This document shows, piece by piece, positions 1 through 13,900 of a DNA stretch of 64,000 nt. The stretch comes from Watersipora subatra (lineage: Eukaryota > Bryozoa > Gymnolaemata > Cheilostomatida > Watersiporidae), in NCBI RefSeq assembly GCF_963576615.1, contig NC_088709.1:19361243-19425242 (forward strand), read 5' to 3'. The notes beneath the pieces are model-generated. The model did not search any database. It was given only the letters and a program-made list of their open reading frames with translations, and had not been told where the DNA came from. Position 1 is the first letter of the stretch; each line of letters starts with the position of its first letter. Position numbers and translations under genes: made by a program.

Positions 1-227
1 ATCAACCTACATGATAGCACAGGAGTGAGTGGACACCTCACTGAACAACATAGACATGTTTACTCTTGTTTGTATTACGTATATAGTATAGTTATGATAA
101 GCTACACAACCATGTCTATTGAGCAAGTTTAAATTACACAAATACAAATTTACTTGTAACTTTTAGATACAAAAAATTACGCTTGATATTGTAGAAGGAA
201 ATTAAAAGCAAATTGTACTGAAGGTTG
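1..227. other. Left edge, no gene seen
   Basis: AT-rich non-coding sequence upstream of the first minisatellite. No splice-supported coding segment, RNA gene or recognisable repeat end is visible. Confidence 0.5.
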
Positions 228-735
228 ATATATGACTAACCTGTTGATATGTGACTTACCTGTTGATATATGATTTACTTGCTGATATATGATTTACCTG
301 TTGATATATGACTAACATGTTGATATATGACCAACCTGTTGATGTGTGACTTATCTGTTGATATATGACTTGCCTGTTGATATATGACTTACTTGCTGAT
401 ATATGATTTACTTGTTGATAAATGACTAACATGTTGATATATGACTTACCTGTTTTACCTGTTGATCCGTGACTTACCTGTTGATATATGACTAAAATGT
501 AGATATAATTATGACTTACCTGTTGATATACGACTTGCCTGTTGCTATATTACTTATCTGTTGATACACGACTTACCTGTTGATATATGACTTACTTGCT
601 GATATACGACTTACTTGTTGATATATGACTTACCTGTCGATATACGACTTACATGTCGATATACGACTTACATGTCGATATATGACTTGCCTGTTTATAT
701 ATGACTTATCTGTTGATGCATGACTTACCAGTTTG
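228..735. repeat. 19-bp minisatellite, about 26 degenerate copies
   Basis: Tandem units close to TGTTGATATATGACTTACC run through the whole stretch. Units differ by point changes (CTTACC/CTAACC, GATATATG/GATATACG) and an occasional short indel, so the array is old rather than freshly expanded. It lies about 1.2 kb upstream of the AP-3 beta start codon, in intergenic DNA. Confidence 0.9.
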
Positions 736-1925
736 CTCAACCGATTTGTAATGCATGGCCATTGTTCTTATGGTATTACAAAATAGAATAGAATAGAATT
801 TCAAATAAAACAGCTCTTGTCATTAAAAAAAATTCACACTCAATGTATCTACTGGAGTTTAAGCATTGTAATGAGATGAAATTCTTACGATAAGAAATAG
901 TTGCTAGTAACAAAGCAACTCGACTTTTAGTTCATCATTTTTGTATGACTCAGCAAGATAGTATATATGAGAAGAGCAGGTGTTGCTTTTCGCCTCTCAT
1001 CAACAGATTCAACTACTGCAAATGGTTGGGGCGCACATCAATTTATAGTTACTAGGCAGCATTTAACATCTTCTACAGCATCATCGTGACAACACCATTA
1101 TTCAAATATTATAAACAAACTACTTTAGTTGCTATTATCAGCTAGTCATCTTGACTAGTGCTACATTTATTTACTTCAAGGTCACCATAGCCTATTAGAT
1201 TTGATCTTGAAAATCTACGCACAATTTCAGCAACTAATACTAACGACTTCACATTTTACGGAGTAATGCTGTTTTAGCATTTTTTAGAGTTTCAAGCATC
1301 TAAGCTTTTTTTTTAGCTCAAATGGCTTAGTTTAACTGCTTTTGTAAAATCAAAAAGTAGTGCATTGCCTTTCTAGTTTGCTTCTTGGTAAGTGTCGTTG
1401 CCAATTTAGCTGCCTATATTACTTGACTCTTCTATCAACATCTAAATTAGATCTTTGAAATCATCAGAGGCTCTCATCAATCAGCTCTCATTGGAAATCA
1501 TTAGAGGCACAAAAAATTGGGCAGTACTGGTAACAATTTGTCAATTTCATAATCGAGGAAATGGAAAGTGAACTTAAAAACAAATACGAAATTGTCTGCT
1601 CAATATGAGCTTGCGCGAGCAGGCAAGTCTGAATGACAAAAGAGTTTTGTTGTACACGCCTGGCTGCTATTTAGCCCAAGTTTCTGGATTGAGGTTTTTC
1701 GAAAACAAACTACTTTCGAAGGTCGCCATAAAAGCCCAAAATCTTAAAATGATCGTCATTGCTCTCGTCGAGTATCAAACTAACCATGCTATTGGTTAGA
1801 TAGTATTGTAAATGGGATCAAACCGGAAAAGACATTCGGTACAACGTATAATGAAAAATATTGGTCTACGAACTATGTTCATATAATTAATCATACACCG
1901 TCTGAACCAACAGAAGTTTATAAAC
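736..1925. other. 5' flank of the AP-3 beta gene
   Basis: About 1.2 kb without a supported gene. It should contain the promoter and 5' untranslated region of the downstream gene, but I see no clear TATA box or CpG-rich stretch and cannot place a start site. A 64-codon open frame at 1605-1799 has no recognisable homology and no splice support. Confidence 0.4.
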
Positions 1926-4900
1926 ATGGCAGGAACAGGCCCTGGTGCAGCAGGTTTTCAAAATTCTAGTGGTTTTTCTGGAGGAGATTCTAACGATATT
2001 GAGGGCGAAAAATCCCTCGATCCTGCTTCAAGTGGTTTTTTCAGCACCGACGTTAAAAGGTGCGTTAAACTGGTTCTCGTATACCTTTTATAGGCCGTTC
2101 TTGTTCGTCCTTTATTAATTTTTTTAGCTACATGATGGAACTAAAACTATACTATACCGAGATGTACTCATCACTCATATCTGTGAGATATGTAGCAGTG
2201 ACATTTTTTATTCACATTCTGCCTGTTTACTTTAGTCCGTAAGTTGAATTAATGGCTTTGGTTTTACAGCTTCAAAATATTTCGTAAAAATTGTTTAATA
2301 TTTTGCTAAATTTAGGCATGATGATCTAAAAGAAATGCTGGACTCAACAGATGACAAAAAGAAACTGGAAGCTATGAAAAGAATTATTGGAGTAAGAATA
2401 AGTTTTTTTTATTCCTAGGAACATCTTCTTAAATGCATACAGCTAAAACATAGTTTAAAGATACTGAGCATATAAGCTTTATCTGACAACACTGCCAACA
2501 CCAACTCTATGCTGTGTAATTTTGGGAGTTAAGTTGACAAAAGCAATTCAGTGATCAAGACAAACGGCATATTCAGCAACTTATTATTTATGTTAAGAGG
2601 GTTATGCCGTGCCTGCTTTACCATATCAGTTTTTGTAAATGCACATAAGCTTGATACTTATGTAACATTGGATTCAAAAAAAGTACCTTGCCTTTTTGTG
2701 TTGTAGCTTGTAGCCAAAGGAAAAGATGCCTCTCCCTTGTTTCCAGCTGTTGTCAAAAATGTTGTCTGCAAGAACTTGGAGGTAAGTGAACAAGTTATAT
2801 CATGCTTTATCTTTCCGATAAAGATGGTCATGTGAATGTCGGTTGTCTCACACTCTTGAGTTTTTCCTATGATAATTTAGTAATGTCACATCTCACATTT
2901 TAGGTTAAGAAGCTGGTGTATGTCTACCTCACGCGATATGCTGAAGAGCAACAAGACCTTGCTCTGCTGTCCATCGCAACATTCCAGAGGTCTATGAAGG
3001 TATATATATGCACTGTACATGGTATATATATATATATGCATAGGTATATATACGCACTATATATATACGCACTGTGTATAAAAGTGCGTTCGTCCTTTTG
3101 AGAGGTAGTGTTCTACCCAAGATGTTTTGGCCTTATTTCAGGATCCAAACCAGCTAATCAGGGCCAGTGCCCTAAGAGTGCTCTCAAGCATCAGGATTCC
3201 TGTCATAGTTCCAATCATGATGTTGGTCATTAAAGATGGCGTGGCAGACATGTCCCCATATGTTAGGAAAGCCGCAGCTCATGCCATCCCAAAACTTTAC
3301 AGGTCAGTCTCTGGGTCTGTTTACCGAGGCTTTTTAAGTTTGTTTTTTATTTCTTCATTCATTTTAACACTTTTGCTGCCTAAATATGTGGTCAAATTTT
3401 CTACTACTGTCAAATTAAATTCAGCTTTTACTGCTTACAGAAGTTTCATTTCATTTTCGTTAATAGCAAATAATTTACTGTTTCAAACTAGTTAGTTTTG
3501 TTGTAACTTTTTAACATATTTATAAATCCTATAAGACTCTATAACGCCATTTTGGAAGTCATCACACGTTGTCGATCAGTCCGCCAAAAATCTCACCAAA
3601 TTTCACCTGGGCATGTAATTTATAAAAACAGCTGCAATACAGAAATGCTCACAATATCATCACAATAATCTAAATTACAATTCAAGTTCCCGATAAACAA
3701 TATATCAGCTGTTTAAGCATAACTATATTCTGATGGCAGCCGTTATCACCGAATTTCACAATCGAAAAAAACCATAGCAGCATTTACGTGGCCTCTCGTG
3801 AATGGTAGATAGTTTTGTCTACCATTAGCTGATAGAATTGTAAAAAAGTGACTTGAAAATGTTATACATTTAATCTATCTAACATTTAACTGTTTCTTGA
3901 GACAATTTTCCTCTGAAAGTATAATGCTTTAGCTTTTTCTCAGAAAGATTTTAGCCAAAAAATAAACATTTATCATAGTAGTCATAGTTAGAGCTTCCCG
4001 ATTTCCAAAAATCACCAGACAATTCTATATTGCAAATACATGTAGACTATTCATAATGTATCAAGGTATTATTATTATTATAATTATTATTATGTAAACA
4101 CTTGTGAACTTTTGTTAATATTTGTTGTACATTTTAATTTTGAAAAGACCTTTTTTGTGTTCATGATAATTAAAAAAGTTTATTTCATGAATTTCTGTGT
4201 GCGTGGAAGGCCATAGAGTGAGCTTATTACAAGACTACAAGGACTGTGTGCTTTAGTTCCAGTATCGCTCACTCTGAAAATCGGCAAGTGTGAACTAAAT
4301 CACCATAACATGATCATTTCGTTTATGCGATTGTCGATATTTTTCTAAGTGGTGGCGATTTTCAAATCGTCTACTTTAACCAAACAATTAAGTCGCCATA
4401 TCTTGAAGCTCTAGTCATAGAGTCATCTGTCAAAGTGATTAGAGACCGGCAAGTAGATTATCTAGCTTGGAATTGTATTTCATGTAAGAGAAACATACAT
4501 TTGAAACATAGTGAAACTCGTTGGGTAAGGTTTTTGGGGTTGCTTCAAAAGGGATGTTAGCGTCTTAAGTTTAACATCGACTACGCGTCATGAAACATCT
4601 AAAAAGAATCGTCAGTCGATAGGAGTTGAATGCATTGTCAATTTAAAACAAATGTGAATTATTAGAGTCTCTAGATTACAGTTCAACAAGGATAAATCTC
4701 TGTTACATGGTTGTAGTTCTTGACTTCATTGATTTAAATGTGTTCATCTAGTCAACTACAGCCGCTGGGTATGGAAAAACAAATGTAAGTTCTGAGGAAG
4801 GTCATGTTTAGCATGGAATGTATTAAATGACCGGGCATTATGTTGTCATACAGCAATAGCCCTATGCAGTCAGGAGAGACACATACTTGCTCTATATTTC

Positions 4901-7900
4901 AAGTTGCATTATTCGCATGAGTTCTTCGTATTACATTTTAACAATCCCTCAAAGCTTGAGTATAATGTCTGCTTAGCTTACTGAAAGTAGAGGCTGTGTC
5001 CGTGTTTTTAAGAGCATTAGCGCACAAACATCGGCTCTGTGATCTTGGCTGGACATGTCTGAGTCCAGTGACAGATAACCTCGACGACTGAAAACATACC
5101 CAGTTGTAGAGAACGATATAATGCTGGCTGCCATTCCTGTCACCCTTAGTGGCATTTTTGGGAATGGAACCCCAAGCTGTTGTTTGTATTTCTTGCATTT
5201 TTGTTTTCTTAAAACTTCAGTGATCTCAGTTGTTGTTAGAGCTTTTACTAAGGTCATCAGGACGAGGAGATTGGACTCAGGACTCTGCAGGACTAGCACT
5301 TAACTCACAGTTATAAAACAAGTGGTCAATGGCCTGTTATTCTAGCTTATATTGCAATGTGAATTATTTTCAAAAAAATAATTATACTCTGTTTTAGTGT
5401 TGATCCAGAGCAGAAAGACGAACTTGTTGAATTTCTGGAGAAACTCCTAGCTGATAAGACAACTGTATGTGTTTAGTACCATCTCGATTAGGCTCCAATT
5501 TAATTGGCTCTACATGCCTTTTCACGTTGAGCTAACGTACAATCTGTTCATGCTATTGTGTTTTGTGCCTGACTAAAATAATGTCTCATATTTGATATCC
5601 TTTACAGCTAGTCATAGGAAGCGCAATTCAAGCCTTTGAGGAGCTGTGCCCAGAGAGAATTGACCTCATTCACAAGAATTACAGGAAGTTGTGCTCTCTT
5701 CTTGCTGATGTGGAAGAGTGGGGACAAGTCATAATCCTCAATATGTTGACACGCTATGCCAGGACCCAGTTTATTAGCCCTCATCAAGAGGTTGGTATCA
5801 TAATCATCTATTTTTGCAAACGCCTTTTGGTTTTATGTTCACATGAATTAATGCTAGAGACGATTCTTCAATCTCATTAATGCCGTAAGTTAGATCCAAA
5901 TATTTATATTTCGACCGATTCTGCAATCTATGTGGACAATGCAGGCCTAATGAGAAACAGTAGCAGCCTCACAGGTCATTTTCTGTAGTGTCTATATAAC
6001 AAGAAGGGCAAAGTCTGCAGTCATTCCATGAACTATGAGCTTTGGCTTGCAACCAAACGTGTTAAATATAACAAGAAAATTGGTAGAGCAAAACAAAACA
6101 CATATAAGTCTTAGAACTGTTTTATCAATATAACATTTTTCCATAGATTGAGGGGTTGGAGGAAACCATAGCTACAGACAAAGACTTCTATTCTTCGAAT
6201 GAGGACAGTGATTCGGACGCCTCAAACTCACCAGCTAAAGCTATTTACATAATGGACGCTGATCACAGGCTGTTACTCAAGAGCAGTAAGCCACTCCTCA
6301 ACAGTAGGAACTCCGCTACGGTCATGGCAGTCGTACAGCTTTACTATCACTGTGCTCCTAAGGTAAAAATATAAATGTTTGCAATCACTCTGCTTCTAAG
6401 GTACAGATATGTATGTGTGCTTTCATTGTACTCTTAAAGGTTGACTTGCAACAAATTCACATTACAGTTATTTGGTATCAAAAGATTCACCATGTCTTAC
6501 TCTGCTGTGTTGTAGGTGCAAAATATGTGGAAATGTGATTACAAGCTCTTAAAAGCTCAAAAACAAAAAGCCGCCGTAGATTGGAATCAGTTTATTTCTC
6601 TGACATTGTCACGACATTTGGTAATTGTTTTGTCATGTGATGTTCTCACCTGAATTGAAAGGTCAATAAAAGGCTCAATATAAAACTTCTCGTAGCACTA
6701 GTTTGTGACAAACACTTCAGGTTTTACCGTAGACCCCGGTATCAAATATAGATGCTCGCTACTTTACAGTTTTGTTTTGGCTTGGTCTAATCGTCTAGTC
6801 ATAATCTGATCATGTGACTCATACTTCGCGAATACTTTTTGCAGCCTTTCTCGATTATCACAGGTAACCAACAGGCTCGTCATGTTGATCAGACAATGAT
6901 ATGTACTCCTTCGAGCTGAGGTTAAAGTATTAAACGAATTTTCACGGTAGGTTATAAGATATCAGTGCTGAAAGTGACAGCATTACAATGATGATAAAAT
7001 AGACACATAAGAACAATAGACATGGTTTTATTGAATGCGTGAAGTATATTTGCGAAAATATTTCGACGAATGAGGTTGCATGAAAGTGTAAACAGAAACC
7101 ATCTTGTACCACTACGTCCCATTTGAGCCGTTTTGGAAAGAGATTCTAATCTACGGCAGTCTCGTGATGGCGGCAATTATCTGTTCGTTTTTTTAACTTT
7201 TAAGAGCTTGTAATTACATTTCCACATATTTTGCACATACAACGCAGCAGAGTAAGACATGGTGAATCTTTTGATACCAAATCATTGTAATGTGAATTTT
7301 GCTGCAAGTCAACCTTTAAGGTACAGATACATATGTGTACTCTCACTGTGTTCTAAAGGCACAGATATATATGTGTATTATCACTGTACTCGTAAGGTAC
7401 AGATATACATGTTCAGTCTTGTCATCATATTACAGAGTGAAGTTGGGCTGGTTGCGAGAGCTATGATACGACTGTTACGATCGCACAAAGAAATACAGTT
7501 CATCGTATTGTCCAATATCGCTACACTCGCTCTCAATAGACGTGGAATGTTTGAGCCATATATTAAGAGCTTCTACATCAATGCCAATGATGCTATTCAC
7601 ATTAAACTTCTGAAACTTGAGATATTGACCAGCCTTGCTACAGAAAACAATGTTTCCGTCATGATACGTGAGTTTCAGGTGAGATTTGGTGACTGGTTTG
7701 GTCAAATATGTTTCCAGATCTTGAAGACGCCAACAATTTGAATGCGCTGACAAAAGACCTATTTATGTTTGACATTGGTTTTATTGTTCAGTTTTGTTAC
7801 AAGCTATTCGAGGTGGTTCATAGATGCATCTAGCCAAGTTGTCAGTCTAATTCATGCATAGATTTAAATTTTCTATACTCTTGTGAAAGCTTTGGAAGTG

Positions 7901-10900
7901 TGATGGATAGCCTGTGAATGGAATCTTTAGGCATTTGACTAATCGACTTAACTATTTGCTTTTTGCAGCAATACGTGCTAAGTCCGGAGACATCTTTCTC
8001 AACCGCTGCCATACAAGCTATTGGTAAAATAGCCACGGGTATATCTGACATTACCGATGCTTGCATGGGTGGCCTCATTTCCCTCCTCTCCAATAAAAGT
8101 GGTTAGTTTTCGGTCATATCTACCGGTAGTTTTTCAGTAGTCCGCTTCTCGTGTGATGATTGCATCTACTGTTTTTCAATAATGTTCTTTTTTGTCAAAT
8201 TTCATGTTGCAAGGTTTCTTTACAGAGTCCGTTGTTGGTGAGAGTGTCGTTGTCATAAAGAAACTTCTTCAGATGAAGGTAAGTTCACCCCAACCTTTAA
8301 TATTTGCTATGATTGGTTGCTATCATTTGTTGCTATGAGCAACAAATGATAGGTTGCTGTTATTTGATGACTTGGAGATGTAAGAGAAGACAAGGAGCAG
8401 TTTTATGAGTAGTATTGCAGCAAATTTCCCACAATTGTGGCTGTTGTTTAAGTGAATGATTTTTTCCAACTTGAACGTAACTTACACAAGTCTCAGGGTA
8501 ATGATAGCGTCTTTCTTACCTTTATTACAATTAAGATTGGGATCTTATTACAAGTTTCTCATCTGTTTTGAAAAAATGTTAAACATTTGTTTATCTTTCA
8601 AGAACACATTTTAAAAGCATTATAAATAAAATATAAAATAATAAAATAATAGTCATGGCAGAGGAAGCTAGAAAATTGAGACATTTGTCTTAACATCATT
8701 ACAGCTTGAATTACATTTAATGTTGTAGTTTGTATTTTAGATAACTTAAGGGTTTACTTGCAACAAAATTCACATTACAGGTATTTGGTATCAAAAGATT
8801 CACCATGTCTTACTCTGCTGTGTTGTAGGTGAAAAATATGTGTAAATGTGATAACAAGCCCTTAAAAGCTCGAAAACGAACAGTTAATCACAGCCATCAC
8901 AAAAACGCCGTAGTTTGAAATCTCTTTATTTGGCTGACGTACTCCAACAGTTTGGTTATTGTTTTGCCATGTGATGTTATCACGTGAAATTAAAGGCCAA
9001 TAAAAAGCTAAATATAAAACATCTCGTAGCACTAGTTTAAGACAAACACTTCGGGGTTCTACTGGAAAGCCTGTATCAAATATAAATGCTCGCTACTTCA
9101 CAGTATCGTTTCAGCCTGGTCTAATCATCTAGTCGTAATCTGATCATGTGACCCATACTTTCTGCCAAATCGCGCAAACAGTTTCTGCAGCATTTTTCGA
9201 CAATCGCAGGTGACCAACAGGCTCCTCATGTTCATCAGAGGATGATATGCACTTCTTCGAGCCAAGGTTAAAAAATTAAACAAATTTTTATGGTACGTTT
9301 TGAGATATCAGTGCTCAAAGTGACAGCATTACAATGATGATGAAATAGACACGTAAGGACAATATACATGGTTTTATTGAATACGTGAAGTATATTTGTG
9401 AAAATATTTTGACGAATGAGGTTGCATGAAAGTATAAACAGAAACCATCGTGTTCAACTATGTCCCATTTGAGCTGTTTTGGAAAGAGATTCCAACCTTT
9501 GGCATTTTCATGATGGCTGCGATTAACTGTTCGTTTTTGAGCTTTTAAGAGCTTGTAATCACATTTCCACATATTTCGCACCTTCAACACAGCAGAGTAA
9601 GACATGGTGAATCTGTTAATATCAAATAACTGTAATGTGAATTTGTTGCAAGTCAACCTTTTAGGGTGTGTAAAATTATGACAGACCAGAATCACTGTTG
9701 ATCTTCAGCAGTTTGAATAATACATGCATCTGCGTGAGCCAAGTAGCTTTTCACCAACTTAGCTCTTTGTTTTTTTCAACCGAGCTGAACTAGGTTAATT
9801 GGATGCAAGATAAAAATTGCCACCTAAATTATTATTACATAACTTACAAGCTTTCACCATTCGTAATATGAGTTGATTAACTAGATGTCGTGGTACCTGC
9901 TAAGCAATGTCCGCTTTACAGCAAACTGTAGTGGAAATGTACATATGTGATATTAACTGTAGTTTTCCACAGTCACAGTGTTAGAAAATTCTCTTCATTT
10001 GTAAAAGCTTGAGTCAAGGTGGAGAGCAGGCATGTCAATGATTGTCTGCTATTCCTGCAGGTCACTGTTCTGTCTCACTCCATTTGGTGCCAGCTACTCT
10101 GGTTGTCTTATTTAAACACTTTAGTTTTTACCACTCTCTTCTGAACCCAGGTTCTGTCTAGCAACCGCTCTGTCAAAAAATTAATTTCGTCTGAGAATAA
10201 TTTTTCTGAAAACAAAATGGTTTTTATCACCTTTCAGGAATCAGTCATACTTCATCTTGCACGTTTTTCAGAGCAGCGCAATCGTTAAAGAGAGTTGATA
10301 CTAGAAGCAGTTTTTATACGTGACCATTTGCATTGTAGTCAAGTGGCCACAAGGATATCATCATCCATCTTGCTCAAATGGTTGACAAGATAGCTATTCC
10401 TAAAGCTAAAGGTAGCATCCTCTGGCTCATTGGAGAGTATTCAGACAAGGTTCCTAAAATAGCGCCTGATGTGCTGAGAAAAGCTGCTAAAGTTTTTATG
10501 CAGGAGGTAAGTCTTCAAGTATCTTAAACAGACTACTAATATACTATATGGACACTTGTAGTAAGTCTTCAAGTATCTCAAACAGACTAGTAAGAATGAA
10601 CTATATGTCACTTGTAGTAAGTCCTCAAGTCTCTCCGTTAATTATGCATTATTCATGTTGTGTTTAGGAGGATATTGTGAAGCTGCAAACACTCAACCTA
10701 GCGGCAAAGCTCTGCATCACTAATCCCAAGCAAACGCAACTTCTCTGTCAGTATGTGTTCAACTTGGCCAAGTACGATCAGAGTTATGACATCAGGGATC
10801 GAGCACGCTTCCTTAAAGCTCTGATTTTGCCAGGAGATAATGCTGGAGCTTTAGCTAAGCATGCTAAGAAGATTTTCTTGGCAGATAAACCAGCTCCAGT

Positions 10901-13900
10901 TGTGGAGAGCAAGCATAAAGGTATGTGAATTGATGAACTGCCAGATACTCTGACACATGGCGTCTCACTACAGATGAGGCAGATAATAGAGCTCAGAAGT
11001 ACTTGATGTTGTATGAATTTGTATTTCATGCCTATCCATATCACAATTGTGTTAAGTTTTGGCTTTTTGTTTTGTGATAGGCCTGATTGAGTTTTACTTG
11101 TTAAGATGGTGTTTTATCGGTGTTATCTGGCGGATGGAATGCATTGCAGAAAGAGACCAGTACCAGCTCAGTTCACTTTCCCACACAATAAACAATAAGG
11201 CTATTGGCTACAACGAGCTTCCAACATGGCCTACTGATCCCCCACCAAGTGATGTCAGGAATGTGGAGGTGGCCAAACCCTCCACATCAATCTCTACGAC
11301 CAAGTCGGGCAAGGTACCTCCAAGACTAACTAAGATGACTTGCTGTGACTTGTTATTGTAAACCTTTGATTTCAATTGTGTGACAAGGTGTAATTTAGTG
11401 GTTTTGGTGTCGTATATGCTGCAAGTGGTAGTGTGTGTGTAGCAAAGGCGTAGTGGATAGCAAGAGGTGGGTGTAGCAAGGTTTGCCGCAAAAAGCATTG
11501 TGTGCTGCAGGGAGCAGTGTATCAGAACGTCTGTATATATGTTTCAATGTGTAGGGCTCTGAAAAAGAAAAAGCTTTCTACTCGGATTCTGAGGAAGAGA
11601 CATCTGAGGAAGACTCAAGCGAGGAAAGTGGCTCTGAAGAGACTGACGAAGAATCTGGATCAGAAGAAGGTAGGTTGCAGATTGTTACTTCTATGTCTAA
11701 CACGCGCATTCTATCATATAGTCAGACCTCAACATGCACGGCTTATCACTTCCAATATTTGTTATCTATGTCTAAACCATCGTATCTCGGAGCGGATATC
11801 CTGATAAGATTGTATTGTATTTCATTGAATTACTTTTCCTGCTCAAATCTTTCACATTCTTACGTATAGCATTAAAATAAATGTATCATAAGATTTTGCA
11901 GAAGCATACAGTAAATGCAAAAACCTGAATTATATGTATGAGACTAAATGAGTAATCTTTACTATAGTAAGACTGGATGAATAAGGTTGGATGTTCGGAA
12001 TAAAGGATTGCATCGCACGGGGTTGTAAAGGCATTTTATTAAATTATGGTTGAACATATTTTGTGGTTATATGGAGCCTCTGCTATACTTCTCAACATGA
12101 GTGTCTACCTTTAAATTCCAGCCAAAGTTACGATTTCTGTAAAAGTTTTTGTTTTAATGAAATTAATAATTAGCAATAAATATTAGTAATTAGTAACTAG
12201 TAATTGATAAGAATATTTTTTCTATAGTCATTTTGCGTTCAGATTAGGACAGGCAAATGGCGGTGTAGCTTTAGTTGTTCATGATGCAGGTTGCGTGTTG
12301 CTAGTGTCGGTAATGAAGCTACAGAACTAATCATATTGGATACACACCAAGTGTATTTGCCCGCTCTTGAAGTATGTGATGTATTTTCCCGCTCTTGAAG
12401 TATGTGATGTATTTGCCTGCTCTTGAAGTATGTGATGTATTTGCCCGCTCTTGAAGTACGTGATGTATTTGCCCGCTCTTGAAGTATGTGATGTATTTGC
12501 CCGCTCTTGAAGTATGTGATGTATTTGCCCGCTCTTGAAGTATGTGATGTATTTGCCCGCACTTGAAGTATGTGATGTATTTGCCCGCTCTTGAAGTATG
12601 TGATGTATTTGCCCGCTCTTAATGTATGTGATGATTAGCAGATTCAGAGGAGGGTGGTGAAGAGACTAGTGAGGAGGATGAAGAGGAGTCATCTGAAGAG
12701 GAAGACAGCGAGGAGGAATCATCATCTGAGGCTGACAGCAGTGAAGGTTTGTACCTCCGAAGCTTGTCATTAGCTTTATAATCCATCGTCAGCTATGACT
12801 CATAATCCTATATTAACCTTTGTGAACTTGTGTGCGCATCTAGCCATCCATTGACAGCATCTCATATCATCATCATTACATGTATATTCTTATTTATGTG
12901 CACCAATGACATGCCTTTTTAGAGAGTAGCTCTGAAGAGGAAGTCCCTGTGGTGGCAAAGGCAGCACCCAAGAAAGTCAAGCCAGTTCCAAAAAAAGAGA
13001 CAGAGAATTTGCTTGATCTGTTTGATTGTATGTATATTGGTCATCAAGTCCTTAGGCTAAGTCATCAAGTCCTTAGGCTGTCATCAAGTCCTTAGGCTGT
13101 CATCAAGTCCTTAGGCTGTCATCAAGTCCTTAGGCTAAGTCATCAAGTCCTAAGGCTTTTTATGGCTAGTTCATGCTTTTTTCTATTTTGAAGATGAACT
13201 TGCATAAAATTTTAGTAGATTTTATCAAAAAGTATCAGTATTTATTACTATTTTTCTATCATTTGCAATTGTTTTTTATTGAGTTGATTTGACTGCCAGG
13301 ATCTTTCAAGATTAAAAATTGACAAACTTGATCGCCGTTAAAATGCTCAGAAGAAAAATACATGCAAAATGGCATCACTAGTTGTTATGCAAAAATTCTA
13401 CTAGTGATGTCACTAATAGTCAATTGCGATATCAATTTCTGCTATAGTTGATATTAGTAATTTCATTCAAGTTGCGGTGTTAGGCTTCTCATTTCTTGCT
13501 GGTTTTGTTGCAACTATAGATGTCATAATCGCACTTTCAGTTGATCTGAGCGTTTTAACCACCACCAAGTTTTATCAATTTTAATCCTGAAACATTCTGG
13601 CAGTCAGATCACCTCAAACATAAAAAAACCACAAATGATACAAAAATTCCGATACTTTCTAATAAAATCTTAAAACTTTGTCGAAGTTCATCTTCAAGTA
13701 GAGTGGAACGGCGGGATGAGTGGTAGAGTGTACTCTAACTAAGGTTAGGGGCCATGCTTTTCCCGTGCCTGGTGAGATCAACTGTTAGCCCAACAAATGT
13801 TCACAAGCTATTTTCTATGCTCTATTGCAGCCAAAGGGGGTGGTAAGGATGTTTTCTTTCTGAGGCGTTACCTGTGTGATCGATTCAGTGCTTCCCTTTG

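Noticed and set aside
9315-9695. 126-codon minus-strand frame in AP-3 beta intron 11
   Set aside because: Lies within the second TTAA MITE copy; the corresponding frame is not preserved in the first copy.
12350-12636. CRISPR-like regular repeats
   Set aside because: Units are contiguous with no unique spacers, and the context is an intron of an animal gene; the same applies to the other minisatellites.
13725-13800. tRNA-like SINE head in AP-3 beta intron 17
   Set aside because: GATGAGTGGTAGAGTG resembles an A box but no acceptable B box follows at the right distance.
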